Assembly (NCBI GenBank): GCA_035578175.1
Contig: JAQMRL010000016.1
Coordinates: 4,386,721-4,450,720, forward strand
DNA: 64,000 nt
Source: Catonia carolina
Taxonomy: Eukaryota > Arthropoda > Insecta > Hemiptera > Achilidae
Reading direction: 5' to 3'
Part shown: positions 51,515 through 62,076 of the stretch, one piece after another
Numbering within the stretch: the first letter of the stretch is position 1
Layout of the letters: every line of letters starts with the position of its first letter
The notes under the pieces: model-generated
What the model was told of the DNA's origin: nothing
Seen by the model: only the letters and a program-made list of their open reading frames with translations
Databases searched by the model: none
Position numbers and translations under genes: made by a program

Positions 51515-52090
51515 GAGCTGCAATTGCTCACAGTTCCTTTGTACATTTTTCAAGTGATAATGTACGTAAAGCAAAATAGTACCTTTTTACAGAATTTAGA
51601 TGTTCACAACCACTACACAAGAAACAGAATCGATTATTATGTTGCTAATCACAACACTAAATTTTTTGAACAGAAACCAACTTATGCTGGTAGAAAATAC
51701 ATCAATAAAGTGCCACAAGGTTTAAAAGTTGTGACAATTTAAGTCATTTTAAAAAAAGCTAAAACGATATTTGATTGATGAAACATTTTACAGTGTGCAC
51801 GAATTCCTTTCTAAATAGTTTTCAGTTGAAAAGTATTTAACTTCTAATTAAACAAATATTGTGTACTATTTGATACAAAGGGGTTCATGACAAACCTACT
51901 GAGTTAAGCAGTAGCGGAAAAAAATTATTGGTAAGTGATGAATTTATCATTGTGTTTGAATTTTTAATTTTGTGTGATATTTGATACAATGGGGTTCATG
52001 TCAAGCCTACTGAAGTAAGCAGTAGCAGAAACAAATTTTTGGTGTTAAGTGATAAATTTATCATTGTGATAAACTTTTAGTTTTTCAATT
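51515..52090 (+). pseudogene. LINE (Jockey/CR1-like) 3' end
   Basis: FLQNLDVHNHYTRNRIDYYV then FEQKPTYAGRKYINKVPQGL is the usual C-terminal signature of Jockey/CR1-type elements; FYSVHEFL-like text follows after frame breaks. The 3' region has two tandem ~110-bp units that share GATACAA(A/T)GGGGTTCATG. Confidence 0.65.
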
Positions 52091-52100
52091 TTATCTTGAC

Positions 52101-52565
52101 ATGTCCTGTACTCCCTTTGGAGTCTCCTGGATGAAAAAAAAACTCCCACAACAAGATCACATGACGTACCTTGGCTTGCATCTTGACCGGAGATTAACTT
52201 GGCGACATCACATAGGATGTAAACGGAACGAGCTTAATTTAAAATACATGAAGTTTGACTGGGTATTAGGAAGAAGATCACAATTATCTGTTAAAAATAA
52301 GGTCTTGATCTATAATACAATTTTCAAGCCTGTTTGGAAGTATGGCACTGAGCTTTGGGGTACATCCAGCAGATCCAATTTAGAAATAATACAACGCTTC
52401 CAAAATAAAGTATTAAGATTGACGAGTAACGCTGGGTGGTTTATAAGAAACTCAGAAATACATGACCATCTTCATATCTGTACCATAACAGAAGAGATAA
52501 GACAGCTGAGCCTTCGGTACCAGCTAAGATTAAATGATCACCAAAACCACCTGGCATTAAATTTA
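52101..52565 (+). pseudogene. Jockey-type reverse transcriptase fragment
   Basis: It reads MTYLGLHLDRRLTWRHHI, SVKNKVLIYNTIFKPVWKYG, TELWGTSSRSNLEIIQRFQ and ITEEIRQLSLRYQLRLNDH: the thumb and C-terminal region of Jockey-clade RT. It is 5'-truncated and runs into an ATTT-rich 3' end. Confidence 0.8.
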
Positions 52566-52799
52566 TTTATTTATTTATAACAATACAAAGGCTAACAGAA
52601 CTTATCCATATAAGCCTTATTGACATAAAAATCTTTTACATATTTGCAAAAAAATATTTGCTTATAACTATTTTATTTACATAATATACATGCTATAACA
52701 CTTTTTGTCTCTTTTTCTCATAAAAATAAAAATTTTTTATTACTATTTTTTTTACTATTACTATTTTTTTTTTATTACTACTTTTTTTTTATTAGAACT

Positions 52800-52869
52800 A
52801 TTTTTTAGCCCTGGACCAAACAGATAGAGTGCAATTAAAATAACACTCCACCTGCCCGTTTTAGGCATA
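52800..52869 (-). repeat. SINE-B 5' fragment
   Basis: AGCCCTGGACCAAACAGATA to CCCGTTTTAGGCAT, inverted. It abuts a SINE-A tail fragment. Confidence 0.75.
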
Positions 52870-52891
52870 CGGGGTTGCTTATTGTTCTAAA

Positions 52892-53651
52892 TTGAACAGA
52901 TTGCAACGTACACAAATTAAGAATAAAAAAAAAATTTCTTCATAAATTTTCAGTACCAATTCTGTTCTCTTCATTCCAGTTATTGGACGTGGTATCTAAA
53001 TCAGTCAAAAGTATCGTAACTGCCGGCCGCATTGGCGCAATTGGTAACGTGCTCGCCTCTTATCATGCGGTCCTGGGTTCGAATCCCACTCAGGCACGGC
53101 ATATTTTCATACGTTACAAAAAAAATCATTTCATCCTCCATCGTACAAAAAGTTACACCCCAACGTCGACGCTAATGACCGTTGTAGTTGATGCGACGTT
53201 AAATAAATAAATTTAAAAAAAAAGTATCGTGAACATTAAAATCTTGTTTTAAAATTTATTAACTCTGATTTAGTTCACGGTTAAAACATGATAACAACAA
53301 ATGATATTTTTCTCCACTTGAAAAATGAAACCTAACCTACAAATATAAACTTCAAGTAGGCTAATTAAATTATTAATAATTAATTTATTAATAATTAATA
53401 AATTATTAATAATAAAAAAATGAAACCTAACCTACAAATATAAACTTCAAGTAGGCTAATTCGAACCCAGGACCGCATGATAAGAGGCGAGCACGTTACT
53501 AACTGCGCCAATGCGGCCGGCAGTTACGATACTTTTGACTGATTTAGATACCACGTCCAATAACTGGAATGAAGAGAACAGAATTGGTACTGAAAATTTA
53601 TGAAGAAAATTTTTTTTTATTCTTAATTTGTGTACGTTGCAATCTGTTCAA
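52892..53651. repeat. Inverted duplication with 193-bp arms
   Basis: The arms 52892-53084 and 53459-53651 are nearly identical inverted copies. Each joins a SINE-A tail, ~85 bp of otherwise single-copy sequence (CAGTACCAATTCTGTTCTCT, ATTGGACGTGGTATCTAAAT) and the head of a SINE-E. The spacer holds the rest of the SINE-E and a 45-bp direct repeat (53322 and 53416). Confidence 0.9.
53022..53218 (+). repeat. SINE-E copy
   Basis: The head GCATTGGCGCAATTGGTAAC, B box GGGTTCGAATCCC, and body through AACGTCGACGCTAATGACCG to GACGTTAAATAAATAAAT. Confidence 0.88.
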
Positions 53652-53907
53652 GCTAAATCATTACATGATTTAGAAAATATTTAAATAATTTATGTTTATT
53701 AATTTAAATTTGATAAAATTTTTTGTAATAATTTATTAAATGATGTCACGTTAAATAAATGATAGCTAGGCTACTAAATTATTTATAAACGTAATTATCA
53801 AAGTCAAACCATACAAAAAATTGTGTTAGTAAAAATATTATTGTTGGCATATTATTACTACAGGGTAGTCAAAAAGTTTAAATCTGATAATTTCACAAAT
53901 TTCGTTT

Positions 53908-54027
53908 TACTTCTCTTGCTTATATGAATATGTGAGAAAAAAAGTATTGTTTTCATGGCGAGTTTTTACCGGATCTACACGTTTTCAGACCCCCTAAACC
54001 CAAAAAACGTGTTTTTAGCGATTAGCC

Positions 54028-54058
<31 letters not shown>

Positions 54059-55307
54059 GTGAAAAGAATATCTCAAGAACGGAACATCGTACGAACTTGA
54101 AACTTGAAACTTAAGTTACATACCACTACCGGACCCGACACGAACATTTTCATCAAAATCGGTCAACCGGAAGTAGTAGTTTATTCGTGTAATTTTTCAC
54201 TTTTTTGCGATTTTCTCAAAAACTGAACCAACGATTTTTTTTAAAAATCGCCTGGTTTACTAAATTTTTGATGCTCTACAAGATAGATTAGGCGCCATGT
54301 TTGCTGAAATTCTTGGTGAGGCTGTTTTTACGTGAAAATAAATTGTTTTTTTAAGATTACGGCTTTAATTATGCATTTCACCGCAAAAATTTATATAATA
54401 ACAGTTGTAGACAATTTAAAATCCTACAACTATTATTTCTAACATTTATTTGTATAACGCTTAGTTTAGCAGAAATTAACGTTTTTCTGTTTTTTCTCAC
54501 GAAAACGTGTGAAAAATCGATTTTTTTTAAGATTTCGGCCTTAGTATGCATTTTACGACAAAAGTGTATATAATCAAAGTTATAGGAAATTAAAAGATCT
54601 ACAACTTTTATTTATAGCATTTTTCTCTACAGCAGGGGTTCTCAACCTTTCAGACTCTGTGCCTCCCTTAGTAGACTGACTTTTCGTCACGCCTCCCCTG
54701 TACTATTACCCCCTTATATGGTCAACACAAGTACTTAGAATTTCAATTTGCAACTATAGCGAGTTTAGGGGCGGGATAAAGATTAGACTTGCAGGTAATA
54801 CAATTAAATATTTGATAACTTTTTACAAAATGTTTAATACTACCTTCAATACATTTTTCAACATACAGTCAAATCACAGAACCAAAAAACTTAAAATATA
54901 ATTGTTTACGAAATCATCAAACTCTAACATTGAGTGTTGTACAATAAAATAATGGTGTTTGAAATATAAAGGCAGCAACTAACCTGGGTTAATCATAACT
55001 TTTTTTCTATTCTAATACGATGACGCCTCCCTTGAAAATCTTCTACGCCCCCCCAGGGGGGCGCGCCCCCCAGGTTGAGAACCCTTGCTCTACAGAAACT
55101 ACTTTAGCGTGAAAGAGTGATTTTCCGTATTTTCATGCCAAACTGAGGTTGATTTTCATTTTGCGTCTTTCATATAATGATTAAAATTAGGTTATGCTTT
55201 TTGAGGTTAGTTTTTTGTTTATTTCTAATGTTTTATTACTAATGTTAGAATACATTGTTAATTATTTGCATTGGCAAGAGAAAGTTGTGTGAGTGTTTCA
55301 CATCAAA
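53908..55307 (-). repeat. Family C copy, split by hAT MITE
   Basis: An inverted copy. It carries a (GT)n/(GC)n microsatellite at 54026-54060. Outside the insertion it follows the reference. Confidence 0.85.
54633..55087. mobile_element. hAT-type MITE inside family C
   Basis: The ends are CAGGGGTTCTCAACCTTT and AGGTTGAGAACCCTTG, with CTCTACAG duplicated at 54625-54632 and 55088-55095. A G/C palindrome (GCCCCCCAGGGGGGCG) lies near the right end. It is related in end sequence to the hAT MITE at 41365. Confidence 0.88.
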
Positions 55308-55599
55308 TTTTTTTTTAATATGGTTACTGGATTGAGCCAGTTGTCTTGATAACAGGTTACTAAAAACACCCTTGTACCTCTTCTTACTTTATAACAACTC
55401 ATTCAAAGTCATTTAATAAACTGATGTAGGAATGACGCTTGTCTGACATTAGTACAGGGTGATCATAAATGAAATACACACTTTTGACAGCTTCTTAACC
55501 CTTTCTAACCCAGTGTGCCATAGAAGTCACATTTGAATGAAATAACAACCATCAAAATGTTAGATATTAGTGACTTCTTTGGATGAAAGAATGCTGGGT

Positions 55600-55695
55600 G
55601 TGAAGTGTAATAATTTTGTGTACCCTAGCCAGGAATCGAATCTAAGACCTCCGCTTTGGAGTGTAGCATGCTGACCATTGCGCCACGGAGGCGAT
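55600..55695 (-). repeat. SINE-D copy
   Basis: Complement of the tRNA-like head: CAGGAATCGAATCTAAGACC as B box, GACCATTGCGCCACGG as A-box side. Confidence 0.7.
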
Positions 55696-55929
55696 CATCA
55701 GTTTTTTTAAAGTTAATTTTAGTTTCAAATATTCATGTTCATTAACTAAAATAAAGTAGCATTTTTTCGAATTTATTGTATGTATGTAGAAGTATATTTT
55801 TAGACTTTTAGTAAATAGCGATTTTATCCATTTTACCAATAGGCCTATATTTTCGTAAAAATTTTTAAGTCTTAAATAATGACTTTAATATTAAAATCAT
55901 ATTTAGTTTTTTGCTACAAATATAAGTAT

Positions 55930-56325
55930 GTTGTTGTTTAGGTCATCAGCCAAAAGGCTGGTTTGAACCTGTAGAGGTTTTACTAAGTAAATCGAGGAGC
56001 GAGGTGGTTTACCTTTGCCTTCCTCACTGAGTGAAAAAGTACACTTATCAGCATGCCAGGCCCTCTGAAAAGCATATATTTTCCACTCTGCAAATGACAC
56101 CTTCACTTCATTCACCACAGGGTCTGGCTGTATAATGAAATTCATTACTTTCAGAGGAGATAACTCTGATTAGTGTCTTTTACACCTCTACCTCTTCTGT
56201 TCTTAAATGATTCATTCATTTAATTGTCTGATCATGTGATAAGAAACAGAACTATTTGTTTGCCCTGCAACGAACAGAATGAGTGTAAGCAATTTGACAC
56301 TCCACCTGTCTGTTATGGGCATAAA
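55930..56325 (-). repeat. SINE-B copy
   Basis: A full-length inverted copy, from GTTGTTGTTTAGGTCATCAG to CCACCTGTCTGTTATGGGC. Confidence 0.9.
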
Positions 56326-56691
56326 TATAAGTAAAAGAATATATTTTGTTTAGGAAGCCTGAACATGATTTTACTTATTAATATTTTTAGGAATTTTGAT
56401 ACCATCAAGTCCCAATGTCACGTACAAGTCACACTTTTTTATCAGGCCATCAAAATGGCTAAACCACTAAAAGTGATTTTATTATACTTAAATTTATGAA
56501 ACAATGTAGGCCTACACATAATTTTTTGTATGTAGTTAAAAATTTTGGGATTGAAAGGGTTAAACATCAAACTGGTGTTTTTGAATATAGTTAATGATAT
56601 AGGTTTGTAGGGAATTTTTTAAAGTTTATGTTGATTCAACTGTTGCTAGCATTTTGTTGTTGGCTGCTGTTACGACGACCAGTCTAACACA

Positions 56692-57357
56692 ATGGCCGCT
56701 ACTCAAGTGGAGAAAGCTTATTGTGTTCTTGAATTAGCGAAAACAAACTCGGTTACGGTTGTGCAATGTCATTTCTGAACAAGATACGGTAAACCACCAC
56801 CAACAAGGCCATCATTCTATGAATGGTATAAACATTTTGAAAACATTGGATGTCTTTGTAAAAGGAAGAGTACTGGAAGACCTTCTGTTACAGAAGAACA
56901 AATTGATAGTGTTCGTGATGTTTATGTACCAAGTTCAGGAAAATCAACTAGATCAGCAAATTTAGAATTGCAAATTCCTCGACCGACTGTGTGGAAAATT
57001 CTGCGGAAATGTTTGAAAATGACACCATATAAATTGCAGTTAGTACTAAGTTCAAATACCAGTAAAGTCGTATGTAAAAATTTTTGTCTGGAGATGCAAC
57101 ATTGTGTTAAAATGACACGACGCATTCTTTAATTGCCTAATTTTCAGTGATAAATGTAATTTTCACATTATTGGAAAAGTTAGTAGACATAATGTTAGAA
57201 TATGGGGCACAGAAAACCCAAAGATAACTTTACAGCATACACGCAATTCCCCTAAAGTAAACATCTTATGCGCATTATCTTGTGAAAAGGTTTACGGGCC
57301 GTTCTTCTTTCATGAAGTGTCAGTAACCGGAGTAATTTATCTGAACATGTTCAGCCT
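56692..57357 (+). pseudogene. DD41D-type transposase, N-terminal and central part
   Basis: ATG at 56692 opens MAATQVEKAYCVLELAKTNS. An in-frame TGA near 56776 follows, then RPSFYEWYKHFENIGCLCKR, GRPSVTEEQ and RPTVWKILRKCL. After a frame change the catalytic part starts FSDKCNFHIIGKVSRHN and runs to KVYGPFFFHEVSVTG. The first Asp (FSDK) is present. The gene is cut at 57357 before the second Asp. Confidence 0.82.
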
Positions 57358-57358
57358 T

Positions 57359-57392
57359 TCAGGTCATCAGCCTTTCGGCTGATGACCTAAAC
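57359..57392. repeat. SINE-B tail hairpin
   Basis: AGGTCATCAGCC-TTTC-GGCTGATGACCT: a perfect 12-bp stem, a self-inverted version of the SINE-B 3' end, at the junction of two other elements. Confidence 0.7.
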
Positions 57393-57503
57393 AATACATT
57401 TTTTACCTCAAGAGCACAGCCCTCAAGAATTTCAGGTGACATCACACGCTTACCGTGTCTTCTAAAGCACAAAAAATGTAGTAATATTATTTTGAATTTA
57501 ATA

Positions 57504-58257
57504 AAGGGTGATTCAAAAAGAGCGCTGGTTTTTAAACGGCTGGTAAATTTTTGTTTATCAGTTTGCAACATTGTTTGACCTCATTTCTATTTTGGAGAAC
57601 ATTCCGATTGACGATTCAGTTGTAGTTTCTCTTGTATGCACAGCGAGTGACAGTTTGGTGCGGCTTTTGGTCGGGCGGTGTCATCGGCCCTTCCTGTTTT
57701 GAAAATCAAGAAGGACAAGCCGTGACAGTAAATGGAGACCGATACCGTACGATGATTAGGGAGTTTTTGTGGCGTCATTTGGATGGAATGGACATTGACG
57801 AGTTGTGGTTTCAGCAGGATAGTGCCACCTGTCACGCTGCACGAGAAACAATGTTGTTGCTCCGTGAACGGTTCCAGGATCGCATCATTTCTCGTAATTC
57901 CGACCATCAATGGCCACCAAGGTCGTGTGACTTGACGCCTTGTGACTTTCCTCTTTGGGGTCATCTGAAGTCATTGGTGTATGCCAATAAACCCCGAAAC
58001 ATCAATGACTTGAAGGAGGAAATTCAACGGGTTATCGGGCAAATGGAAGTCGAAACTTGTCGTGCAGTAATATCCAATTTCATGGACAGAGTAGATGCGT
58101 GCCAGCGCAGTAGAGGAGGACACATGCATGAAATCATTTTTCATACATGAAATCGGAAGGTAAGATGAACTTGTTGATGTATTTAATTTCAGTTTTTCAA
58201 TAAAATAAATCTCTTAATTTGATATATCAAAACCGGCTCTTTTTTTGAATCACCCGA
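57504..58257 (+). mobile_element. DD41D-type transposon, internally deleted
   Basis: The ends GGGTGATTCAAAAAGAGC and GGCTCTTTTTTTGAATCACC are inverted, with TA on both sides (57502-57503 and 58258-58259). The 5' half of the gene is deleted. Confidence 0.85.
57634..58150 (+). pseudogene. DD41D-type transposase, C-terminal half, frame intact
   Basis: From VTVWCGFWSGGVIGPSCFEN the frame is open to the stop. The second Asp is in WFQQDSATCHAAR and the third in DLTPCDFPLWGHLK, 41 residues apart. The ending GGHMHEIIFHT is typical of the family. The DNA-binding domain and first Asp are missing, so it is not functional alone. Confidence 0.85.
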
Positions 58258-59015
58258 TAGTATTTTAATTTTTTAAATTTAACTAGTTAAATCGTTTAAT
58301 ATTTTAATTGTGACATTATTTTTAATTTGAAAAAAAAACAGTATGATAAACAATGGGAAATTTAAAAGTATATATAAAATTTATTTAATTTTTTCATCAT
58401 TATAATAACCTCATATTTAATTTAAAATATTTTATTTATAAAAACCTTTCAATTTTGTCTGTAGTTACTTAAAATTGTTGCATGGAATGGTTTAAAATTT
58501 AAATCTAAGGAATTATAGCAAGATTAAATAAATAATATATTGTATTTTTGGTGATAATAAAAATATATTTATCACAAGACAATTTTTAATCATCCTATAC
58601 GAAACAAAAAAACTAAAGAGCCACTTTGTCTGGAAAGTTACTGAGACATTATTATTGTATTTTATGGCACTTCTAATCACAGTTTTTATTATATTTTATA
58701 ATGTAGGTTTTTGTGTCATTTTTTATGATCCAATTAGTCATTAGTCACAGAATTTTGAAAGATATGTATGTTTGTACGAGCAATTGGAATAACATTCATT
58801 TAACTCATGATTTTTAAGAATTTTATCATTATCATGACTTGTACTTGCATAAAAATTTAATAATAATAATTATGTAATAAATAATCATGCTTAATGTAAT
58901 AATTATTAAGATCATTTATCAGTTAAGTAATAAGTACTTAATACATTCCAGAAATCTCTAACAATCTGTCAATAAAATGGAATTCTTTTTTTTAGTTTAG
59001 TTTTTTTTGAAGTCT
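58258..59015. other. AT-rich, no recognised feature
   Basis: About 760 bases of very AT-rich sequence with no frame, repeat family or hairpin that could be named. Confidence 0.5.
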
Positions 59016-59017
59016 CT

Positions 59018-59407
59018 GCCTATAACAGACAGGTGGAGTGTCAGATTATTTACTCTCAATCTGTTCATTGCAGGGCTAAAATAAATAGTTCTGTTTCTTA
59101 TCACATGGTAAGCTAATTTAATGACTGAATCATTTAAGAACAGAAGAGCTAGAGGTGTAAAAGACACTAATCAGAATTATCTCCTCTGAAAGTAAAGAAT
59201 TTCATTATACAGACAGACCCTGTGGTGAATGAAGTAAAGGTGTCATTTGCAGAGTGGAAAGTGGGTGCTTTTCGGAGGGCCTGGCATACTGATAAGCGTA
59301 CTTTTCCACTCAGTGAGGAAGGCAGTGGTAAACCACCTCACTCGTTTTACTTAGTAAAACCACTACAGGTTCAAGCCAGTCTTTCAGCTCATGACTTAAA
59401 CAACATT
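59018..59407 (+). repeat. SINE-B copy
   Basis: Full length, with a slightly diverged tail (TCAGCTCATGACTTAAACAA). Confidence 0.85.
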
Positions 59408-59565
59408 TAAAGTCTTACCATCAGATTGGTTATTAACGACTACAGTGGGTTATCATTCTAGAACAGTGGTTTTGACTTGTGAAAATTTCCAGACCCTAGC
59501 TGGGAATCGAACTCAGGACCTCCACATTGTAGGCTAGTATGCTAACCACTACGCCATTGGTTCTC
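59408..59565 (-). repeat. SINE-D copy, best preserved
   Basis: On the minus strand: ATGGCGTAGTGGTTAGCATA as A-box side, GAGTTCGATTCCC as B box, then TGGAAATTTTCAC and the CCACTGTAGTCGTTAATAAC body end. The tRNA origin is clear. Confidence 0.85.
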
Positions 59566-59773
59566 ATAGTGGGGGCCGCAAAGCTTAGTTTAAAAAAATA
59601 AATGAAGTTTTGTTTAGACCAAATAAATAAAGTGAATTATTCTTTATTTTTCTAACATGGGAACAAGTTTTTAATTTGAAACTGGTTGTTATAAACGAAG
59701 TTATTAAATTGTATTAATAGTCTTAACTTTTGTTGTAAGTTATATTTAGCAATATGTTGAAATATATATTTAT

Positions 59774-60067
59774 TTTCTAACCACCAGAATACGGTAACAT
59801 AAAACACTTACCAATGTTTATAGCGCTTTCGTGTATCTTGTACACATCTTCAGTAAATTAACATTTATTACAAGTCAAAATTTAAAACTTCCTGCTCCTA
59901 CCATGGTAGATAAGGATTGATGATTCCTTATCTACCATGGTAGGAGCAGGAAGTTTTAAATTTTGACTTGTAATAAATGTTAATTTACTGAAGATGTGTA
60001 CAAGATACACGAAAGCGCTATAAACATTGGTAAGTGTTTTATGTTACCGGATTCTGGTGGTTAGAAA
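59774..60067. repeat. 294-bp near-perfect palindrome
   Basis: The arms 59774-~59917 and ~59924-60067 mirror each other with only a few mismatches, around a ~6-base centre. Each arm contains the same hammerhead-like core, so the structure reads alike on both strands. Such cores are known in the repeats of Penelope-like elements. Confidence 0.9.
59976..60028 (+). ncRNA. Hammerhead-ribozyme-like motif (Penelope-type)
   Basis: CTGAAGA (59988-59994) fits the CUGANGA core. Stem II is GTGTA/TACAC (59996-60000 and 60006-60010), followed directly by GAAA (60011-60014). Stem III is the short self-complementary AGCGCT, then ATA. Stem I may be AATGTT/AACATT (59976-59981 and 60023-60028). A mirror copy is on the minus strand at 59813-59865. 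Activity is not shown. Confidence 0.55.
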
Positions 60068-60681
60068 CTTTTTTTTTTTTTTTTGTCATCAGTCTCTCGA
60101 CTGGTTTGATGCAGTTCTCCAACCTGTCTATCTTGCGCAAGTCGTTTCATATCTACATACCTGTAACACCCTACATCTTTTGTAATTTGCTTTATATATT
60201 CTAATCTTTGCCTCCCTCTACAATTTACTCCCTCAATGTTACCCTCCATTATTGATAGCCCAATACCTGGATGTCTTAGGATATGCCCCACTAGCCTATC
60301 CCTTCTTTTGGTAAGATGCTTCCATATACTTCTTTTTTCATCCACTCGCCTAAGAACCTCTAAATTACTTATTTTGTCCACCCACCTAATCTTTAACATT
60401 TTCCTATAACACCACATTTCAAAAGCTTCTATCCTCTTCCGTTCTACAGCCCCTATCACCCACGTTTCACTTCCGTATAATGCTACACTCCAAACATAAT
60501 GTTTTAAGAAATTTTTCCTAATCTGTAAATCAATGTTTGTAGTCAGTAAGCTGTTTTTCATTTCAAAGGCTTTTCTAGCTTGAGCAATTCTACTCTTGAT
60601 ATCACTCGTGCTTCTACCATCCTTTGTTATTTTACTCCCTAGATAGCAGAATTCCCCAACTTTAGAAAATATATATTTCAA
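60068..60681 (-). pseudogene. LINE C-terminal region, with poly(A)
   Basis: A minus-strand frame: VGEFCYLGSKITKDGRSTSD, KHYVWSVALYGSETWVIGAV, MWCYRKMLKIRW, LVGHILRHPGIGLSIMEGNI and GRQRLEYIKQ. It is 5'-truncated. The T run at 60069-60084 is its poly(A) tail, abutting the palindrome. Confidence 0.82.
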
Positions 60682-61048
60682 TTTTAAATAATATACGGCT
60701 GTTTAAAAATCCTACATAGGATGTTTAATAAAAAAATAATTAGCAATATGTACTGCTTGAGTCCCAGCTCCGTGTAGTTGTTGTGGAATGCCGTGCATTG
60801 TTATAGTAGTGGGAGAATGAATGAGTTAGTAGTGTTTCACTGCTGCTGCATTTGTACTGGTAGCGTGTACTAACTAGACTAAAAAATTATTCTTATCATC
60901 CGGCGCATTAATTTAACAAATACCTACCGGGTTATTAACTTGGTCGGATTCATAATATTATGTAAATTACCAATTCATATCAAAATATGTAAATAAATAA
61001 ATACAAACAAATATGTTAAATACGGAAAGTGCAGCAGCAAGAGTGGTT
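60682..61048. other. Spacer between inverted LINE copies
   Basis: No feature was recognised. Confidence 0.4.
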
Positions 61049-61672
61049 TAGAAGAGATGGGAAATTTAAAAGTAGGCAACGAAAACATACAGGAAGTTAG
61101 GGAATTCTGCTATCTAGAGAGTAAAATAACAAAGGATGGTAGAAGCACAAGTGATATCAGGAGTAGAATTGCTCAAGCTAGAAAACCCTTTAAAATGAAA
61201 AATAGCTTACTGACTACAAACATTGATTTACAGATTAGGAAAAATTTCTTAAAACATTATGTTTGGAGTGTAGCATTATATGGAAGGGAAATGTGGGTGA
61301 TAGGGGCTGTAGAAAGGAAGAGGAAAGAAGCTTTTGAAATGTGGTGTTATAGGACAATGTTAAAGATTAGGTGGGTGGACAAAATAAGTAATTTAGAGGT
61401 TCTTAGGCGAGTGGATGAAAAAAGAAGTATATGGAAGCATCTTACCAAAAGAAGGGATAGGCTAGTGGGGCATATCGTAAGACATCCAGGTATTGGGCTA
61501 TTAATAATGGAGGGTAATATTGAGGGAGTAAATTGTAGAGGGAGGCAAAAATTAGAATATATAAAGCAAATTACAAAAAAGTAGAGTGTTACAGGTATGT
61601 AGATATGAAACGACTTGTGCAAGATAGAACAGGTTGGAGAACTGCATCAAACCAGTCAAGAGACTGATGACA
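61049..61672 (+). pseudogene. LINE C-terminal region, inverted partner
   Basis: Same subfamily as 60068-60681, in the opposite direction. The frame is open to 61584, where a base loss ends it early; the family ending (KRLVQDRTGWRTASNQSRD) follows in another frame. A poly(A) tail follows. Confidence 0.82.
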
Positions 61673-61827
61673 AAAAAAAAATGGAAAGTTTGAAAACAAA
61701 TATTTTGTATCAGAGTAATACAACAATGGTTCTCCCAGCATGCATCATTCATTATACCTCACTTGTACCCTTCATCCCGCAAATACACAGAGCTTGGAAC
61801 CGCATAATACTTATTAAAATACAGGCT

Positions 61828-61990
61828 GTCTCATTGGTGTAGTGGTTTCCGCAACTGGCTTCTATGCTGGGGTCCCGGGTTCGATTCCCAGTCAGGTCTG
61901 GCGTTTTTTCATCACTCATTTTAATATATCATCATTCTCCACCATCTGCATTAGCAGAAATTGCAAAAAAATCAGACATAAAACCAAAAA
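61828..61990 (+). repeat. SINE-E-related copy
   Basis: The head TCATTGGTGTAGTGGTTTCC, B box GGGTTCGATTCCC, then TCTGGCGTTTTTTCATCACT and the CATCTGCATTAGCAGAAATT tail with poly(A). A distinct subfamily. Confidence 0.82.
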
Positions 61991-62076
61991 AAAAAAATCT
62001 ATTTATAAAAAATACATGTCCTGATTTATTTGTACTAATTAAATTTTTAATTATTTCAACATTGAGCCCGTTGTCC

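Larger units (their letters stand above)
55499..56559. mobile_element. piggyBac-type MITE containing two SINEs
   Basis: The left end CCCTTTCTAACCCAG and the right end TTGGGATTGAAAGGG are inverted and flanked by TTAA (55495-55498 and 56560-56563). The interior includes a SINE-D and a SINE-B, so the original element was short. Confidence 0.65.

Noticed and set aside
53022..53100. Functional tRNA gene
   Set aside because: A/B boxes are present but no closed acceptor stem; the sequence repeats as a SINE-E head with body and tail.
57504..58257. Autonomous Tc1/mariner element
   Set aside because: The frame is open, but the DNA-binding half and the first catalytic Asp are deleted between intact ends.
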